A stretch of 64,000 bases of DNA from Pseudomonas putida (lineage in GTDB: Bacteria > Pseudomonadota > Gammaproteobacteria > Pseudomonadales > Pseudomonadaceae). The stretch covers positions 490,740 to 554,739 of the forward strand of contig NZ_SMTE01000001.1 of assembly GCF_004357765.1 (NCBI RefSeq). The letters run 5' to 3'. The position numbers and the translations under genes were made by a program. Numbering within the stretch: the first letter of the stretch is position 1; each line of letters begins with the position of its first letter. Positions 18,143 to 25,991 of this stretch are shown piece after piece. The notes under the pieces are model-generated. The model saw nothing but the letters and a program-made list of their open reading frames with translations, made no database searches and had not been told where the DNA came from.

Positions 18143-19102
18143 TCAGATATCCAGGACCAGCTTGTTGGATTTGGCCCGCGAGCAGCACACCAGGATCTGG
18201 TCGTTGGCGGCCTTTTCTTCGTCGGTCAGGTACACATCGCGATGGTCCGGCTCGCCTTCGAGCACCTCGCACATGCAAGTGCCGCACACACCCTGCTCGC
18301 AGGAAATGTCGATCTTGATACCGACCTGAGCCAGGGCATCGAGAATGGTCTGACCTTCGGCGACCTGCACGGTCTTGTTGCTGCGCGCCGCCACCACCTC
18401 GAAGGTGTCACCGCTGGCGTCGACCTCGACCTGGAAGTACTCCTTGTGAATATGGGACTCGTCATAACCCTGCTGCCGTGCGCCCGCGATGACCCAGTCC
18501 ATGAAGCCCGACGGACCACAGGTGTACAGGTGCGTGCCAGAGCTGCCCTGGCCGAGCACGGCAGGCAAGTCCAGACGCTGAGCGGCGTCCTCGTCGTCGA
18601 AATGGGTCACCACCCGCGCAGCGAACGGCGCATTGGCCAGTTCGTCGAGAAACGCGCTACGGCTGCGTGAGCGTCCGCAATAGTGCAACTCGAACTCGGC
18701 ACCCTGCCGATGCAGGGCATGGGCCATGGCAATCATCGGGGTGATGCCGATACCGCCGCCGAGCAGAATCGAGCGTTTGCCATCGCTGGCCAGCGGGAAC
18801 AGGTTACGCGGCGTGCTGATCTGCACTTCGCGGCCCTCGTGCAGCGACTCGTGAACTTGCACCGAACCGCCGCGGGACGCAGGGTCCTTCAGCACGCCCA
18901 GGCGGTAGACGGTCACCTCGGCGGGGTCGCTGCACAGCGAATACTGGCGCACCAGACCAGGTGCCACATGGATATCGACATGTGCGCCAGCCTCGAAGGC
19001 TGGCAGCGCGGCGCCATCGGCCCGTCCCAGTTCGAGGACGACCACGTCGGCCCCTTGGATCTCGCGCTTGCGCACGACTACATTCAACAGTTCTTCATTC
19101 AT
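18143..19102 (-). CDS. iacF: PDR/VanB-type 2Fe-2S oxygenase reductase
   Basis: The 319-residue protein has a flavin domain (RQYSLCSDP), a nucleotide-binding domain (GGGIGITP) and a C-terminal plant-type 2Fe-2S domain with CEQGVCGTC plus a distal cysteine. It passes electrons from NAD(P)H to a Rieske oxygenase. Within this operon the cognate oxygenase genes (iacCD) are missing: only an 18-codon scar remains at 19902. A close paralogue, about two-thirds identical by eye over its full length, lies at 24923 beside an intact oxygenase. This reductase must therefore serve that oxygenase or be idle. Confidence 0.85.
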   Translation of the reverse strand: MNEELLNVVVRKREIQGADVVVLELGRADGAALPAFEAGAHVDIHVAPGLVRQYSLCSDPAEVTVYRLGVLKDPASRGGSVQVHESLHEGREVQISTPRNLFPLASDGKRSILLGGGIGITPMIAMAHALHRQGAEFELHYCGRSRSRSAFLDELANAPFAARVVTHFDDEDAAQRLDLPAVLGQGSSGTHLYTCGPSGFMDWVIAGARQQGYDESHIHKEYFQVEVDASGDTFEVVAARSNKTVQVAEGQTILDALAQVGIKIDISCEQGVCGTCMCEVLEGEPDHRDVYLTDEEKAANDQILVCCSRAKSNKLVLDI

Positions 19103-19150
19103 GGCCGGTGTCTCGGGTTACCAGAGGGGGCGCCGTGCGCCCCGAAAAAA

Positions 19151-19891
19151 TCAACGCATGAACAACCCGCCGTTCACGTCCCAGGTCGCTCCGGTGGTGA
19201 AGTAGGCTTCAGGTCGCGCCAGTTGCACGATGAGATCGCCGAGAAAGTCGGCATCGCCCAAACGCTGCACCGGAATGTTTGCCAGCAAGCCCGGGAGGCG
19301 TTCGGCAGCCACGGCGGCGTGCACCGCCGGCGAGTCGATCGGCCCAGGCGCAACGGCGTTGACCGTGACGCCGCGGGCGGCGAATTCCTTGGCGAAGATT
19401 TTGGTCAAGGTGACGATGGCCCCTTTGCTCGCCGCGTAATGCGCGCCGGTAGCGGTACCGCCGTTCTGCCCGGCCAGCGAGGCCATGTTGATGATGCGGC
19501 CGTAACCGGCCTCGGCCAGGTACGCCCCCAGCACTTGGCAACCCAGGAACACGCTGCGCAGGTTGAGGCCGACCACCGCGTCGAACTCTTCCGGACTGAT
19601 CTGCATCAGCGGCGTGGTTTTGGTCACGGCGGCGTTGTTGACCACCACGTGCAGCGCGCCGAAGTGCTGCAGCACCTGGGCCAGGGCCTGTTCGAAATCG
19701 GCCTTGTCGCCGACATCGAGCTTCACCGCCAATACCCGGCCACCCGCCCCTTGCAACTGCTCGGCGGCGGCCTGGGCCAAACCCAGATCACGGTCCGAAA
19801 CCGCCACGTCGAATCCTGCTGCCAGGAGCCGAGCGCAAAAACGCTGACCCAGACCTTGACCGGCGCCAGTGACCAATGCGACTTGGTTCAT
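19151..19891 (-). CDS. iacE: Short-chain dehydrogenase of the indole-acetate cluster
   Basis: The 246-residue SDR has the Rossmann motif TGAGQGLG, the NNAAV segment and the catalytic Ser-Tyr-Lys in NMASLAGQNGG to HYAASKGAI. The start at 19891 has GGAG six bases upstream; the longer in-frame start would run through the preceding mini-frame. In iac clusters IacE acts with IacA in the early oxidation of indole-3-acetate to the dioxindole stage. The intact SDR directly follows the stop of the iacCD scar, whose TGA overlaps its ribosome-binding region, so translation was and still may be coupled. Confidence 0.82.
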   Translation of the reverse strand: MNQVALVTGAGQGLGQRFCARLLAAGFDVAVSDRDLGLAQAAAEQLQGAGGRVLAVKLDVGDKADFEQALAQVLQHFGALHVVVNNAAVTKTTPLMQISPEEFDAVVGLNLRSVFLGCQVLGAYLAEAGYGRIINMASLAGQNGGTATGAHYAASKGAIVTLTKIFAKEFAARGVTVNAVAPGPIDSPAVHAAVAAERLPGLLANIPVQRLGDADFLGDLIVQLARPEAYFTTGATWDVNGGLFMR

Positions 19892-19901
19892 GGTCGGCTC
19901 C

Positions 19902-19958
19902 TCAGAAGAAATGGCCGATACCGGCAATGGCATCGACAGGCTTGATCAGATTGCTCAC
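19902..19958 (-). pseudogene. 18-codon remnant of a fused iacC start and iacD end (iacCD deletion scar)
   Basis: Between iacB and iacE a GTG-started frame with a good GAGGAG site encodes MSNLIKPVDAIAGIGHFF and stops. Its first five residues equal the start of the Rieske alpha subunit at 23153 (MSNLIPAV, also GTG-started). Its last ten (DAIAGIGHFF) align with the last ten of the beta subunit ending at 24912 (DALAGIGYIL). The DNA agrees too: GTGAGCAA-Y-CTGAT at the start and GCCGGTATCGGC near the end are shared. The place is exactly where iacC and iacD lie in complete clusters. The simplest reading is an in-frame deletion of about 1.7 kb running from early iacC to late iacD. Confidence 0.78.
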
Positions 19959-19973
19959 AGGATCTCCTCGACA

Positions 19974-20336
19974 TCAGGCACGCTGGATGATCAGTTCGCG
20001 GCCCACGCGGGCCTCGACCTTGGCGTAGCGCCACAGTTTGTACGGCCCGTCGCCCACCGCCGTGGTGCGGAACAGGTTACAGGCGGCATGCACGGTTTCG
20101 ATGTCCGGCACATCGGCCAGCAGGTAGGTGGTCCAGGGGTAGCCATCGGACGGACCGACCATGCTCTGGTCGTCGTCCATGTTGCCCAGCACGCTGACCC
20201 CGGCCAGGTCGTGGATGTCGTTCCACATGGCGCTGAAGGCGGCCCACACCTGCAACTGCTCCTCGCGTGGGGCATCGAAGAAGTTCTGGTTGATGCCCAT
20301 GCAGAACAGCACGCGCAAGGTTTTCTTATCGCTCAT
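19974..20336 (-). CDS. iacB: Small protein of the indole-acetate cluster (IacB-like)
   Basis: The 120-residue soluble protein (MSDKKTLRVLFCMGINQNFF at the start, DGPYKLWRYAKVEARVGREL near the end) has no catalytic motif that I recognise. Its size and its place directly after iacA match IacB, a conserved component of iac clusters whose biochemical role is unclear. It sits 18 bp after iacA, and its stop lies 15 bp before the iacCD scar. Identification is by position more than by motif. Confidence 0.65.
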   Translation of the reverse strand: MSDKKTLRVLFCMGINQNFFDAPREEQLQVWAAFSAMWNDIHDLAGVSVLGNMDDDQSMVGPSDGYPWTTYLLADVPDIETVHAACNLFRTTAVGDGPYKLWRYAKVEARVGRELIIQRA

Positions 20337-20354
20337 GACAAAGATCCCTGGAAA

Positions 20355-21524
20355 TTAGAGGTAGCCCGGAAGGGGCTGTTTACCGAAGAACATCGCCCCG
20401 GCGTTCTGATAGGTGACGTCGCCCATGAAGGCGTGCTGGGTGACCACCTGCGCATCGTTGACGCAGCGGGCCAGCGGGCTTTCGTTGTAGATGCCGGTCA
20501 TTCCCGAGAGCATCTGCGCGCTGCGTGCCACTTCGGCAGATACCCGTGCGGCATGGGTCGAGGAAAGTCGCAACAGGTTGGTCACCTCGACCGGTACCGG
20601 ATCGCCGGTCAGCACGTGCTCCCAGGCCCGTTCGATGGACTCGTAGAAGAAGGCACGCGCCGAACGCAACGCAGCCTCGGCCTTGGCCACGTCCACCTGG
20701 GCCAACGGCCGGTCGGCCAATGCCGGGGCTCCGGTTACCGAAATACGCCCGCTGGCCATGCCCGACAACTCATCCAGGGCAGCGCGGGCCACACCCAGGC
20801 CAACCACCGAAAGGACCTGGGTAGCAAAAGACAGTGAGGGATAGCGGAAAAACGGCTCGTCCAGGTTCGGCTTACCGCCGCGTACGAACGTCCACTGCTC
20901 GCCGACCACCACGTCCTCGACCACCAGGTCGTGGCTGCCGGTGCCGAGCAGGCCGACGGTGTCCCAGGTTTGCTCGATGCGCGCCTGGCTGCGTGGCAGT
21001 ACGGCCAGGCGCGGCAGGTCGAGCTTGTCGCCGTTGCGTGGGGCGATACCGACGCCGACGATATCGGCACACATCGAGCCGCTGGAGTATTTCCAGCGGC
21101 CATTGACCCTGAAGCCACCGCTGACGATCTCGGCAGGCTGCGGCGGGAAGATGCCTCCGGCGAACACCGTATCGGGGCTGTTGCCATAGATCTCGGTGAT
21201 GGTTTCCAGCGGCAATGCTGCCAGGTAAACCGGGCTCATGCCGAAGCTGGCCACCCAGCCAGCCGATCCATCGGCATGGGAGATGCGTTCGATCATTTCG
21301 CAGAAGGCCGCTGGCGAGCACTCCAGCCCACCGAAGCGCTTCGGCACCAGGGCGCGGTAGACCCCATGAGCCTTGAAGGCATCGATCACGTCGCGGGAAA
21401 TGTGGCGCTGGCGATCGAACTCACCCAGGCGGGCACGATCACGAACGCCTTCTAACAAAGCCTCGAAGGCAGGGCCGGAGGCAAGCGCCGATACAGGCGC
21501 GGCACGCAGGCAAAGCGAATCCAT
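20355..21524 (-). CDS. iacA: Indole-3-acetate monooxygenase, acyl-CoA dehydrogenase-like flavin-dependent enzyme
   Basis: The 389-residue protein has the acyl-CoA dehydrogenase/HpaH-type fold of group D flavin monooxygenases (PKRFGGLECSPAAFCEMIERI, then FRVNGRWKYSSGS, GTGSHDLVVEDVVV). IacA starts indole-3-acetate attack by oxidising the indole ring, using reduced flavin from a reductase such as IacG. It is the first gene of the operon, with GGAG seven bases before the ATG, and its promoter region holds the second copy of the shared 27-bp motif. Other members of this fold act on phenols or alkyl sulfonates, but the complete iac context makes IacA the best call. Confidence 0.82.
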   Translation of the reverse strand: MDSLCLRAAPVSALASGPAFEALLEGVRDRARLGEFDRQRHISRDVIDAFKAHGVYRALVPKRFGGLECSPAAFCEMIERISHADGSAGWVASFGMSPVYLAALPLETITEIYGNSPDTVFAGGIFPPQPAEIVSGGFRVNGRWKYSSGSMCADIVGVGIAPRNGDKLDLPRLAVLPRSQARIEQTWDTVGLLGTGSHDLVVEDVVVGEQWTFVRGGKPNLDEPFFRYPSLSFATQVLSVVGLGVARAALDELSGMASGRISVTGAPALADRPLAQVDVAKAEAALRSARAFFYESIERAWEHVLTGDPVPVEVTNLLRLSSTHAARVSAEVARSAQMLSGMTGIYNESPLARCVNDAQVVTQHAFMGDVTYQNAGAMFFGKQPLPGYL

Positions 21525-22055
21525 GGACTATCTCCGTCTCAGGCGCGGTTTTTGTAGTGATGCTGGAGTTCGGGGGCAGGATGCGAATTGGCTGCGCTCA
21601 CTCGAGGCGAACAGGGGCCAGGCGCAATGGCGAAGGTGGGTCTGGGCGGCATGGTGTATCTCTCTTGTTGTGTGTGCCGGTGAACAAAATTTGCGTTCGA
21701 TTACGTGAATTGTCAATTGAATTTTCACGCTTAAATCATGGCTTTCTCACGATCTAGCCGGCCGCATTCGCCCGACCTATCCGCTTAATTAATTGATTTA
21801 AATGGCGTTTTATTCAGATCCCGAACCTTCGCGGCAAAGCAAAAAAAACTAACCGACCCCGCCAATATTCCAAAAAATTTTTTATGCACTTTTCACATGA
21901 TTTCAGCGAAAAAAAAGCTGGTGTAGGATGGCCAGGCATGGACCGCGACGACGCCCGGCAACCGCGCCGGGACGATAACAACAAGCCAGAAAGCGCCCCA
22001 CCAGGATGGCGGGGACCACGCCAATGCCTGCCGTGCTTACTCCGAGGTAGAGGTC
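21525..22055. promoter_or_regulatory. 531-bp divergent regulatory region between iacA and the LysR gene
   Basis: The region has no convincing gene. It becomes AT-rich around 21700-21905 (runs such as TTAATTAATTGATTTAAA near 21785 and several A-tracts near 21840-21915), unlike the GC-rich surroundings. The candidate IacR site lies at 21700-21726, 174 bp upstream of iacA. Promoters for iacA and for the LysR gene at 22056 must both lie here. Confidence 0.6.
21700..21726. promoter_or_regulatory. Candidate IacR operator upstream of iacA
   Basis: ATTACGTGAA followed by TTGTCAATTGAATTTTC matches the segment at 17006-17032 at 24 of 27 positions. The core TCAATTGA is palindromic. It is a likely repressor site for the iacABEFG operon. 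Confidence 0.6.
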
Positions 22056-22979
22056 ATGCCCACCCGCCCTATCGACATGCAGGACCACCGCCTGCGTTAC
22101 CTGCACCTGAGCCATGACAAGGGCTCGATGCGCGCCGCCGCCGAAGCCCTGGGGGTCGCCACGTCATCGGTCAGCCGCCAGATTGCGCGGCTGGAAGAGG
22201 AACTGGATATCGAACTGGTACGTCCCGGCACCCATCGCATCAGCCTGACTGCTGCCGGCGAGGCGGCCGTGGATTACTACGTCGAGCGCCTGCGCCAGCA
22301 CTCGGCACTGATCGACCGTCTCGACGAACTGCGTCAGCGTCAGCAGGCCTCGACGGTCATCGCCATCGGCGAAGGCCTGCTCGGCGCCCGAGCGATCAAT
22401 TCGCTGCAAGGCTTCCTCCACGCCCACGGCGCGCACAAGGCCGAGATCATCAGCGCGCCATCGCTCGAGGTGCAGCGCAAGGTGCTGGCCGACGAGGCCC
22501 ACCTCGGCGTGATCTTCGCGCCCAGCGCGACGGCGCGCCTGACCCGGCTGTTCAGCCTGGCCCAACCGCTGCGCATGATCGTGCACCGTGACAGTCGCAT
22601 GGCCCAGCGCTCGACCGTCACCCTCGCAGAGGTGGCGCGCGAATCGCTGGTGTTGCCCGGCGCCAACTTCCGGGTGCGCGAACTGGCCGATGCCGCGTGC
22701 AAGGATCAACCGTTCGACATCGTGCCCACCCTCACCTCCAATTCGCTGGCAGTGATCCTCGACTACGTGCGTTCGGGGTTGGGGGCCACGTTGCTGGCCG
22801 AGTTGCCGATCATCGACGAGATCAGGAACGGCACCTTCAAGGCACTGGCCATCGATTGCCCGGCGATGAACGCCACCGATATTCAGATCGTCACCCGCCG
22901 AGGTCGGACCCTGGATGGGCTGAGCCGCGAGCTGGCAACGGAGATGGCCAAGGCGGTACGCATGGCGGCCAACTCCTGA
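22056..22979 (+). CDS. LysR-family regulator next to the Rieske oxygenase operon
   Basis: The 307-residue protein has a LysR helix-turn-helix (HLSHDKGSMRAAAEALGVATSS, SVSRQIARLEEEL) and a C-terminal effector domain. It lies 173 bp upstream of the Rieske alpha gene on the same strand, with three palindromes in between, and is divergent from iacA. It is therefore the probable activator of the oxygenase operon and possibly of iacA. GAGGTAGAGG precedes its ATG. The effector is unknown; an indole-acetate breakdown intermediate would fit the setting. Confidence 0.82.
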   Translation: MPTRPIDMQDHRLRYLHLSHDKGSMRAAAEALGVATSSVSRQIARLEEELDIELVRPGTHRISLTAAGEAAVDYYVERLRQHSALIDRLDELRQRQQASTVIAIGEGLLGARAINSLQGFLHAHGAHKAEIISAPSLEVQRKVLADEAHLGVIFAPSATARLTRLFSLAQPLRMIVHRDSRMAQRSTVTLAEVARESLVLPGANFRVRELADAACKDQPFDIVPTLTSNSLAVILDYVRSGLGATLLAELPIIDEIRNGTFKALAIDCPAMNATDIQIVTRRGRTLDGLSRELATEMAKAVRMAANS

Positions 22980-22995
22980 GAGCCAGTTGCTGATA

Positions 22996-23069
22996 CCACT
23001 GCAGTGGGTTGGCCCCGGTAAGAAGACACCGCAGTTGCAACTGAACACTCGTTGCATAAAACGCAACGA
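22996..23069. promoter_or_regulatory. Three palindromes upstream of the Rieske oxygenase operon
   Basis: Three dyads lie within 74 bp: CCACTGCAGTGG (22996-23007, perfect), CAGTTGCAACTG (23032-23043, perfect) and TCGTTGC with GCAACGA around a 7-base spacer (23049-23069). The last two share GTTGC/GCAAC half-sites. These are candidate binding sites for the LysR protein encoded just upstream. Confidence 0.5.
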
Positions 23070-23152
23070 CATTGCCCGTCCCTGTCATTGAGCGCCCCTC
23101 ACCCTGCCATTAGCGTTGCTCACATAAGAAATCGCCTTGCAGAGGTATTCCC

Positions 23153-24436
23153 GTGAGCAACCTGATTCCCGCCGTCAACCTGACGGTCGACCCGGCCGAG
23201 CTGGTGCAGGCCGACCGTGTCCACACCTCCCTCTACACCGACCCGGCATTGTTCGATGCCGAGTTGGAAAAGATCTTCCACAGCACCTGGATCTGGGTCG
23301 CCCACGAAAGCGAAATCCCCGACGCCGGCAGCTACAAGACCACCTATATCGGCAAACAGCCGGTGATCGTGGTGCGCGACCGCAAGAAGGACATCAACGT
23401 CCTGCTCAACCGCTGCCGCCACCGTGGCGCTACGGTGTGCGAGCACAAGAAAGGCAAGACCAACAGCTTCGTCTGCCCCTACCACGGCTGGGGCTACGCC
23501 CTGGACGGCTCGTTGCGTGGCATCCCGCACCCGGAAAGCTATGGCGACTGCATCGACAAGAGCGAATTGCCTTTGGTCAGCCTGCGCACCGAAAGCTACG
23601 CCGGCATGGTCTTCGCCACCTTCAAGGAGGACATCGAGCCGCTGGAAGACTTCCTCGGCGCGGCGAAGAAATGGATGGACCTGTTCATGAAACAGGGCGC
23701 CGGCTACGGCATCAAGGTCCCAGGCGAGCACCGTTTCCGCTTCCCCGGCAACTGGAAGATCCAGCTGGAAAACACCACCGACGCCTACCACTTCCCGCTG
23801 GTGCACAAGAGCTTCCTGTCCTCGGTCGACGAGCAGACCCTGGAGCTGTTCGACTTCGTCAAAGGCCCAGGCTACGTCGAAGACCTGGGCAATGGCCACA
23901 GCGTGATGGTGATGATCCCTGAGCTGGTGGACCTCGAAGCCGACCTCGACAAGCCGATCCCGGAGCGCTTCGAAAGCCTCGCCGCCGAGCTGCGTGACGA
24001 GGGCATCGAGGAACAGCAGGTACGTCGCATCGTGCGCGCCGTCGGCGGTTCGGGCTTCAACCTCAATCTGTTCCCCAACGTCGCCTGCTCGATGGCGTTC
24101 TTCCGTGTGCTGCAGCCGATCTCGGTGAGCGAGACCGAGATCCACCACTCGGTGATCACCATGGACGGCGGCCCGGCGGCAGCCAACCGCTACCGCCTGC
24201 GTCTGCACGAACACTTCCAGGGGCCGATGGGCTTCGGCACGCCGGACGATTCCGAGGCCTGGGAGCGGGTGCAGAAAGGCGCCAATGCCGGCGAGAACCT
24301 GTGGATCATGCTCAACCGCGGCCTGCCAGGCGAGAAGCCCAGCGAAGACGGATTGATCTCCGACGTGAGTGCCGAAACCGGCATGCGTGCGGCGTACCAG
24401 CAGTGGAAGAAAATGATGAGCGCGGAGAGCAAATGA
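23153..24436 (+). CDS. Rieske ring-hydroxylating oxygenase alpha subunit, IacC-like
   Basis: The 427-residue protein carries the Rieske ligands C88, H90, C108 and H111 (spacing C-X-H-X17-C-X2-H) and the mononuclear iron site ENTTDAYHFPLVH (D210, H213, H218). It starts at a GTG, MSNLIPAV, whose first five residues equal those of the iacCD scar at 19902. It forms the catalytic unit with the beta subunit downstream. By resemblance to the scar and proximity it may be a transposed or paralogous IacC, attacking a dioxindole-type ring on the way to catechol; anthranilate- or benzoate-type dioxygenation is an alternative. The enzyme family is clear, the substrate is not. Confidence 0.88.
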   Translation: MSNLIPAVNLTVDPAELVQADRVHTSLYTDPALFDAELEKIFHSTWIWVAHESEIPDAGSYKTTYIGKQPVIVVRDRKKDINVLLNRCRHRGATVCEHKKGKTNSFVCPYHGWGYALDGSLRGIPHPESYGDCIDKSELPLVSLRTESYAGMVFATFKEDIEPLEDFLGAAKKWMDLFMKQGAGYGIKVPGEHRFRFPGNWKIQLENTTDAYHFPLVHKSFLSSVDEQTLELFDFVKGPGYVEDLGNGHSVMVMIPELVDLEADLDKPIPERFESLAAELRDEGIEEQQVRRIVRAVGGSGFNLNLFPNVACSMAFFRVLQPISVSETEIHHSVITMDGGPAAANRYRLRLHEHFQGPMGFGTPDDSEAWERVQKGANAGENLWIMLNRGLPGEKPSEDGLISDVSAETGMRAAYQQWKKMMSAESK

Positions 24437-24912
24437 TGAACCTGAACCTGTTCAACGAAGTCACCGCGTTCATCTGGCAGGAAGGCGACATGCTCGACCA
24501 TGGTGAGTACGACGCCTGGCTTAACCTGTGGACCGACAAAGGGACCTACATCATCCCCATCGATCCCAAGCAGACCGATTACGAGAATACCCTCAACTAC
24601 GCCTACGACGACCACCACATGCGCGGCCTGCGCGTGCAGCGGCTGATCGGTGGCGAGTCGATCTCGACCAGCCCGCAACCGCGTACCGTGCGCACGATCT
24701 CGCGCATCCGCGTGCTCGCCGACGATGGGGTGAATGTCACCGTGCGTGCGGCACAGAACATCCGCGAGTTCCGCAAGGAAAGCCTCAAGCACTACAGCGC
24801 CGATCTGACTTACACCCTGGTGCGTGCCGAAGCCAGCTTCAAGATCCACCGCAAGGTCATCAGCCTGATCAACAGCGACGATGCCCTGGCCGGTATCGGC
24901 TACATCCTCTAG
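24433..24912 (+). CDS. Rieske oxygenase beta subunit, IacD-like
   Basis: The 159-residue protein has the small-subunit NTF2-like fold of ring-hydroxylating dioxygenases (FIWQEGDMLDHGEYDAWLNL, YDDHHMRGLRVQRL, HRKVISLINSD). It overlaps the alpha gene by four bases and uses GGAGA from within it. The C terminus DALAGIGYIL is the part that matches the iacCD scar. It is structural and has no catalytic metal of its own. Length is normal. Confidence 0.86.
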   Translation: MMNLNLFNEVTAFIWQEGDMLDHGEYDAWLNLWTDKGTYIIPIDPKQTDYENTLNYAYDDHHMRGLRVQRLIGGESISTSPQPRTVRTISRIRVLADDGVNVTVRAAQNIREFRKESLKHYSADLTYTLVRAEASFKIHRKVISLINSDDALAGIGYIL

Positions 24913-24922
24913 GGCGACGGCC

Positions 24923-25882
24923 ATGAGCGAACAACTGCTCGACGTGACCGTCACCGCCCGCGAGGTGCAAGGGGACGACATCGTCGTCCTCGAACTGGCT
25001 GCGGTCGATGGCCAGGTGCTGCCGCAGTTCGCCGCGGGGGCCCATATCGACCTGCATCTGGCTCCCGATCTGGTGCGTCAGTACTCGCTGTGCGGCGACC
25101 CAGCGCAACGCAATGTCTATCGCCTCGGCGTGCTCAACGACCGACAATCGCGCGGCGGCTCGCGGACGGTGCACGAACGCCTGCAACCCGGCACGCCGAT
25201 GCGTATCAGTGCGCCACGCAACCTGTTTCCGTTGGCCAGTGATGCCAAACGCTCGATCCTGCTCGGAGGCGGCATCGGCATCACACCGCTGATCGCCATG
25301 GCGCACACCCTGCACGCCCAGGGCCAGCCGTTCGAACTGCACTACCGGGCCCGCTCGCGCAGCCGCTGCGCCTTCGTCGACGAACTGCTGGCGGCGCCGT
25401 TCGCCGCCAGTGTGTTCACCCATTTCAGCGACGAAGACGGCAACCGGCCATTGGACCTGGCCCGGGTGCTGGGGCCAGGCACTGAAGGCGTGCATCTCTA
25501 TACCTGTGGCCCGACAGGCTTCATGGATTGGGTGATCGAGGGCGCACGCCAGCAAGGCTTCGACGACCGGCATATCCACCACGAGCACTTCCAGGCTGAA
25601 GTCGACACCTCGGGCGCCAGCTTCGAGGTGGTGGCGGCACGCAGTGGCAAGCGCGTGCAGGTGCAAACCGGGCAGACCTTGATTGCCGCGCTGCGTGATG
25701 TCGGGGTCAAGGTCGAGGTGTCCTGCGAGCAAGGTGTGTGCGGCACCTGCCTGTGCGATGTGCTCGAAGGCGAACCCGATCACCGTGACCATTACCTGAC
25801 CGATGAGGAGAAACAGAGCAACGAACAGATCGTGCTGTGCTGTTCCCGGGCGCGCGGCAAGCGCCTGGTGCTGGATATCTAA
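24923..25882 (+). CDS. PDR/VanB-type 2Fe-2S reductase, paralogue of the iacF product
   Basis: The 319-residue protein has the same domain order and length as the protein at 18143: flavin site RQYSLCGDP, NAD site GGGIGITP, 2Fe-2S site CEQGVCGTC and the ending RLVLDI. The two are roughly two-thirds identical by eye, so they arose by duplication. It lies 10 bp after the beta subunit and completes an alpha-beta-reductase set that can work without the iac copy. It is the last gene before a 109-bp gap and the OprD porin. Confidence 0.86.
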   Translation: MSEQLLDVTVTAREVQGDDIVVLELAAVDGQVLPQFAAGAHIDLHLAPDLVRQYSLCGDPAQRNVYRLGVLNDRQSRGGSRTVHERLQPGTPMRISAPRNLFPLASDAKRSILLGGGIGITPLIAMAHTLHAQGQPFELHYRARSRSRCAFVDELLAAPFAASVFTHFSDEDGNRPLDLARVLGPGTEGVHLYTCGPTGFMDWVIEGARQQGFDDRHIHHEHFQAEVDTSGASFEVVAARSGKRVQVQTGQTLIAALRDVGVKVEVSCEQGVCGTCLCDVLEGEPDHRDHYLTDEEKQSNEQIVLCCSRARGKRLVLDI

Positions 25883-25991
25883 AACAACAAAAACAAGACG
25901 TGACAGACAAGCGGGCCCAGACCTGCAGTGTTTTCTGCCCAGTTACCCGACTGCCCGGAACTTGTACTGATCACATTTCCAGGATTACCCC

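Noticed and set aside
18143-25882. The two reductase genes as a recombination pair causing the iacCD loss
   Set aside because: They lie on opposite strands, so recombination between them would invert the segment, not delete iacCD; the scar position also does not coincide with either reductase.
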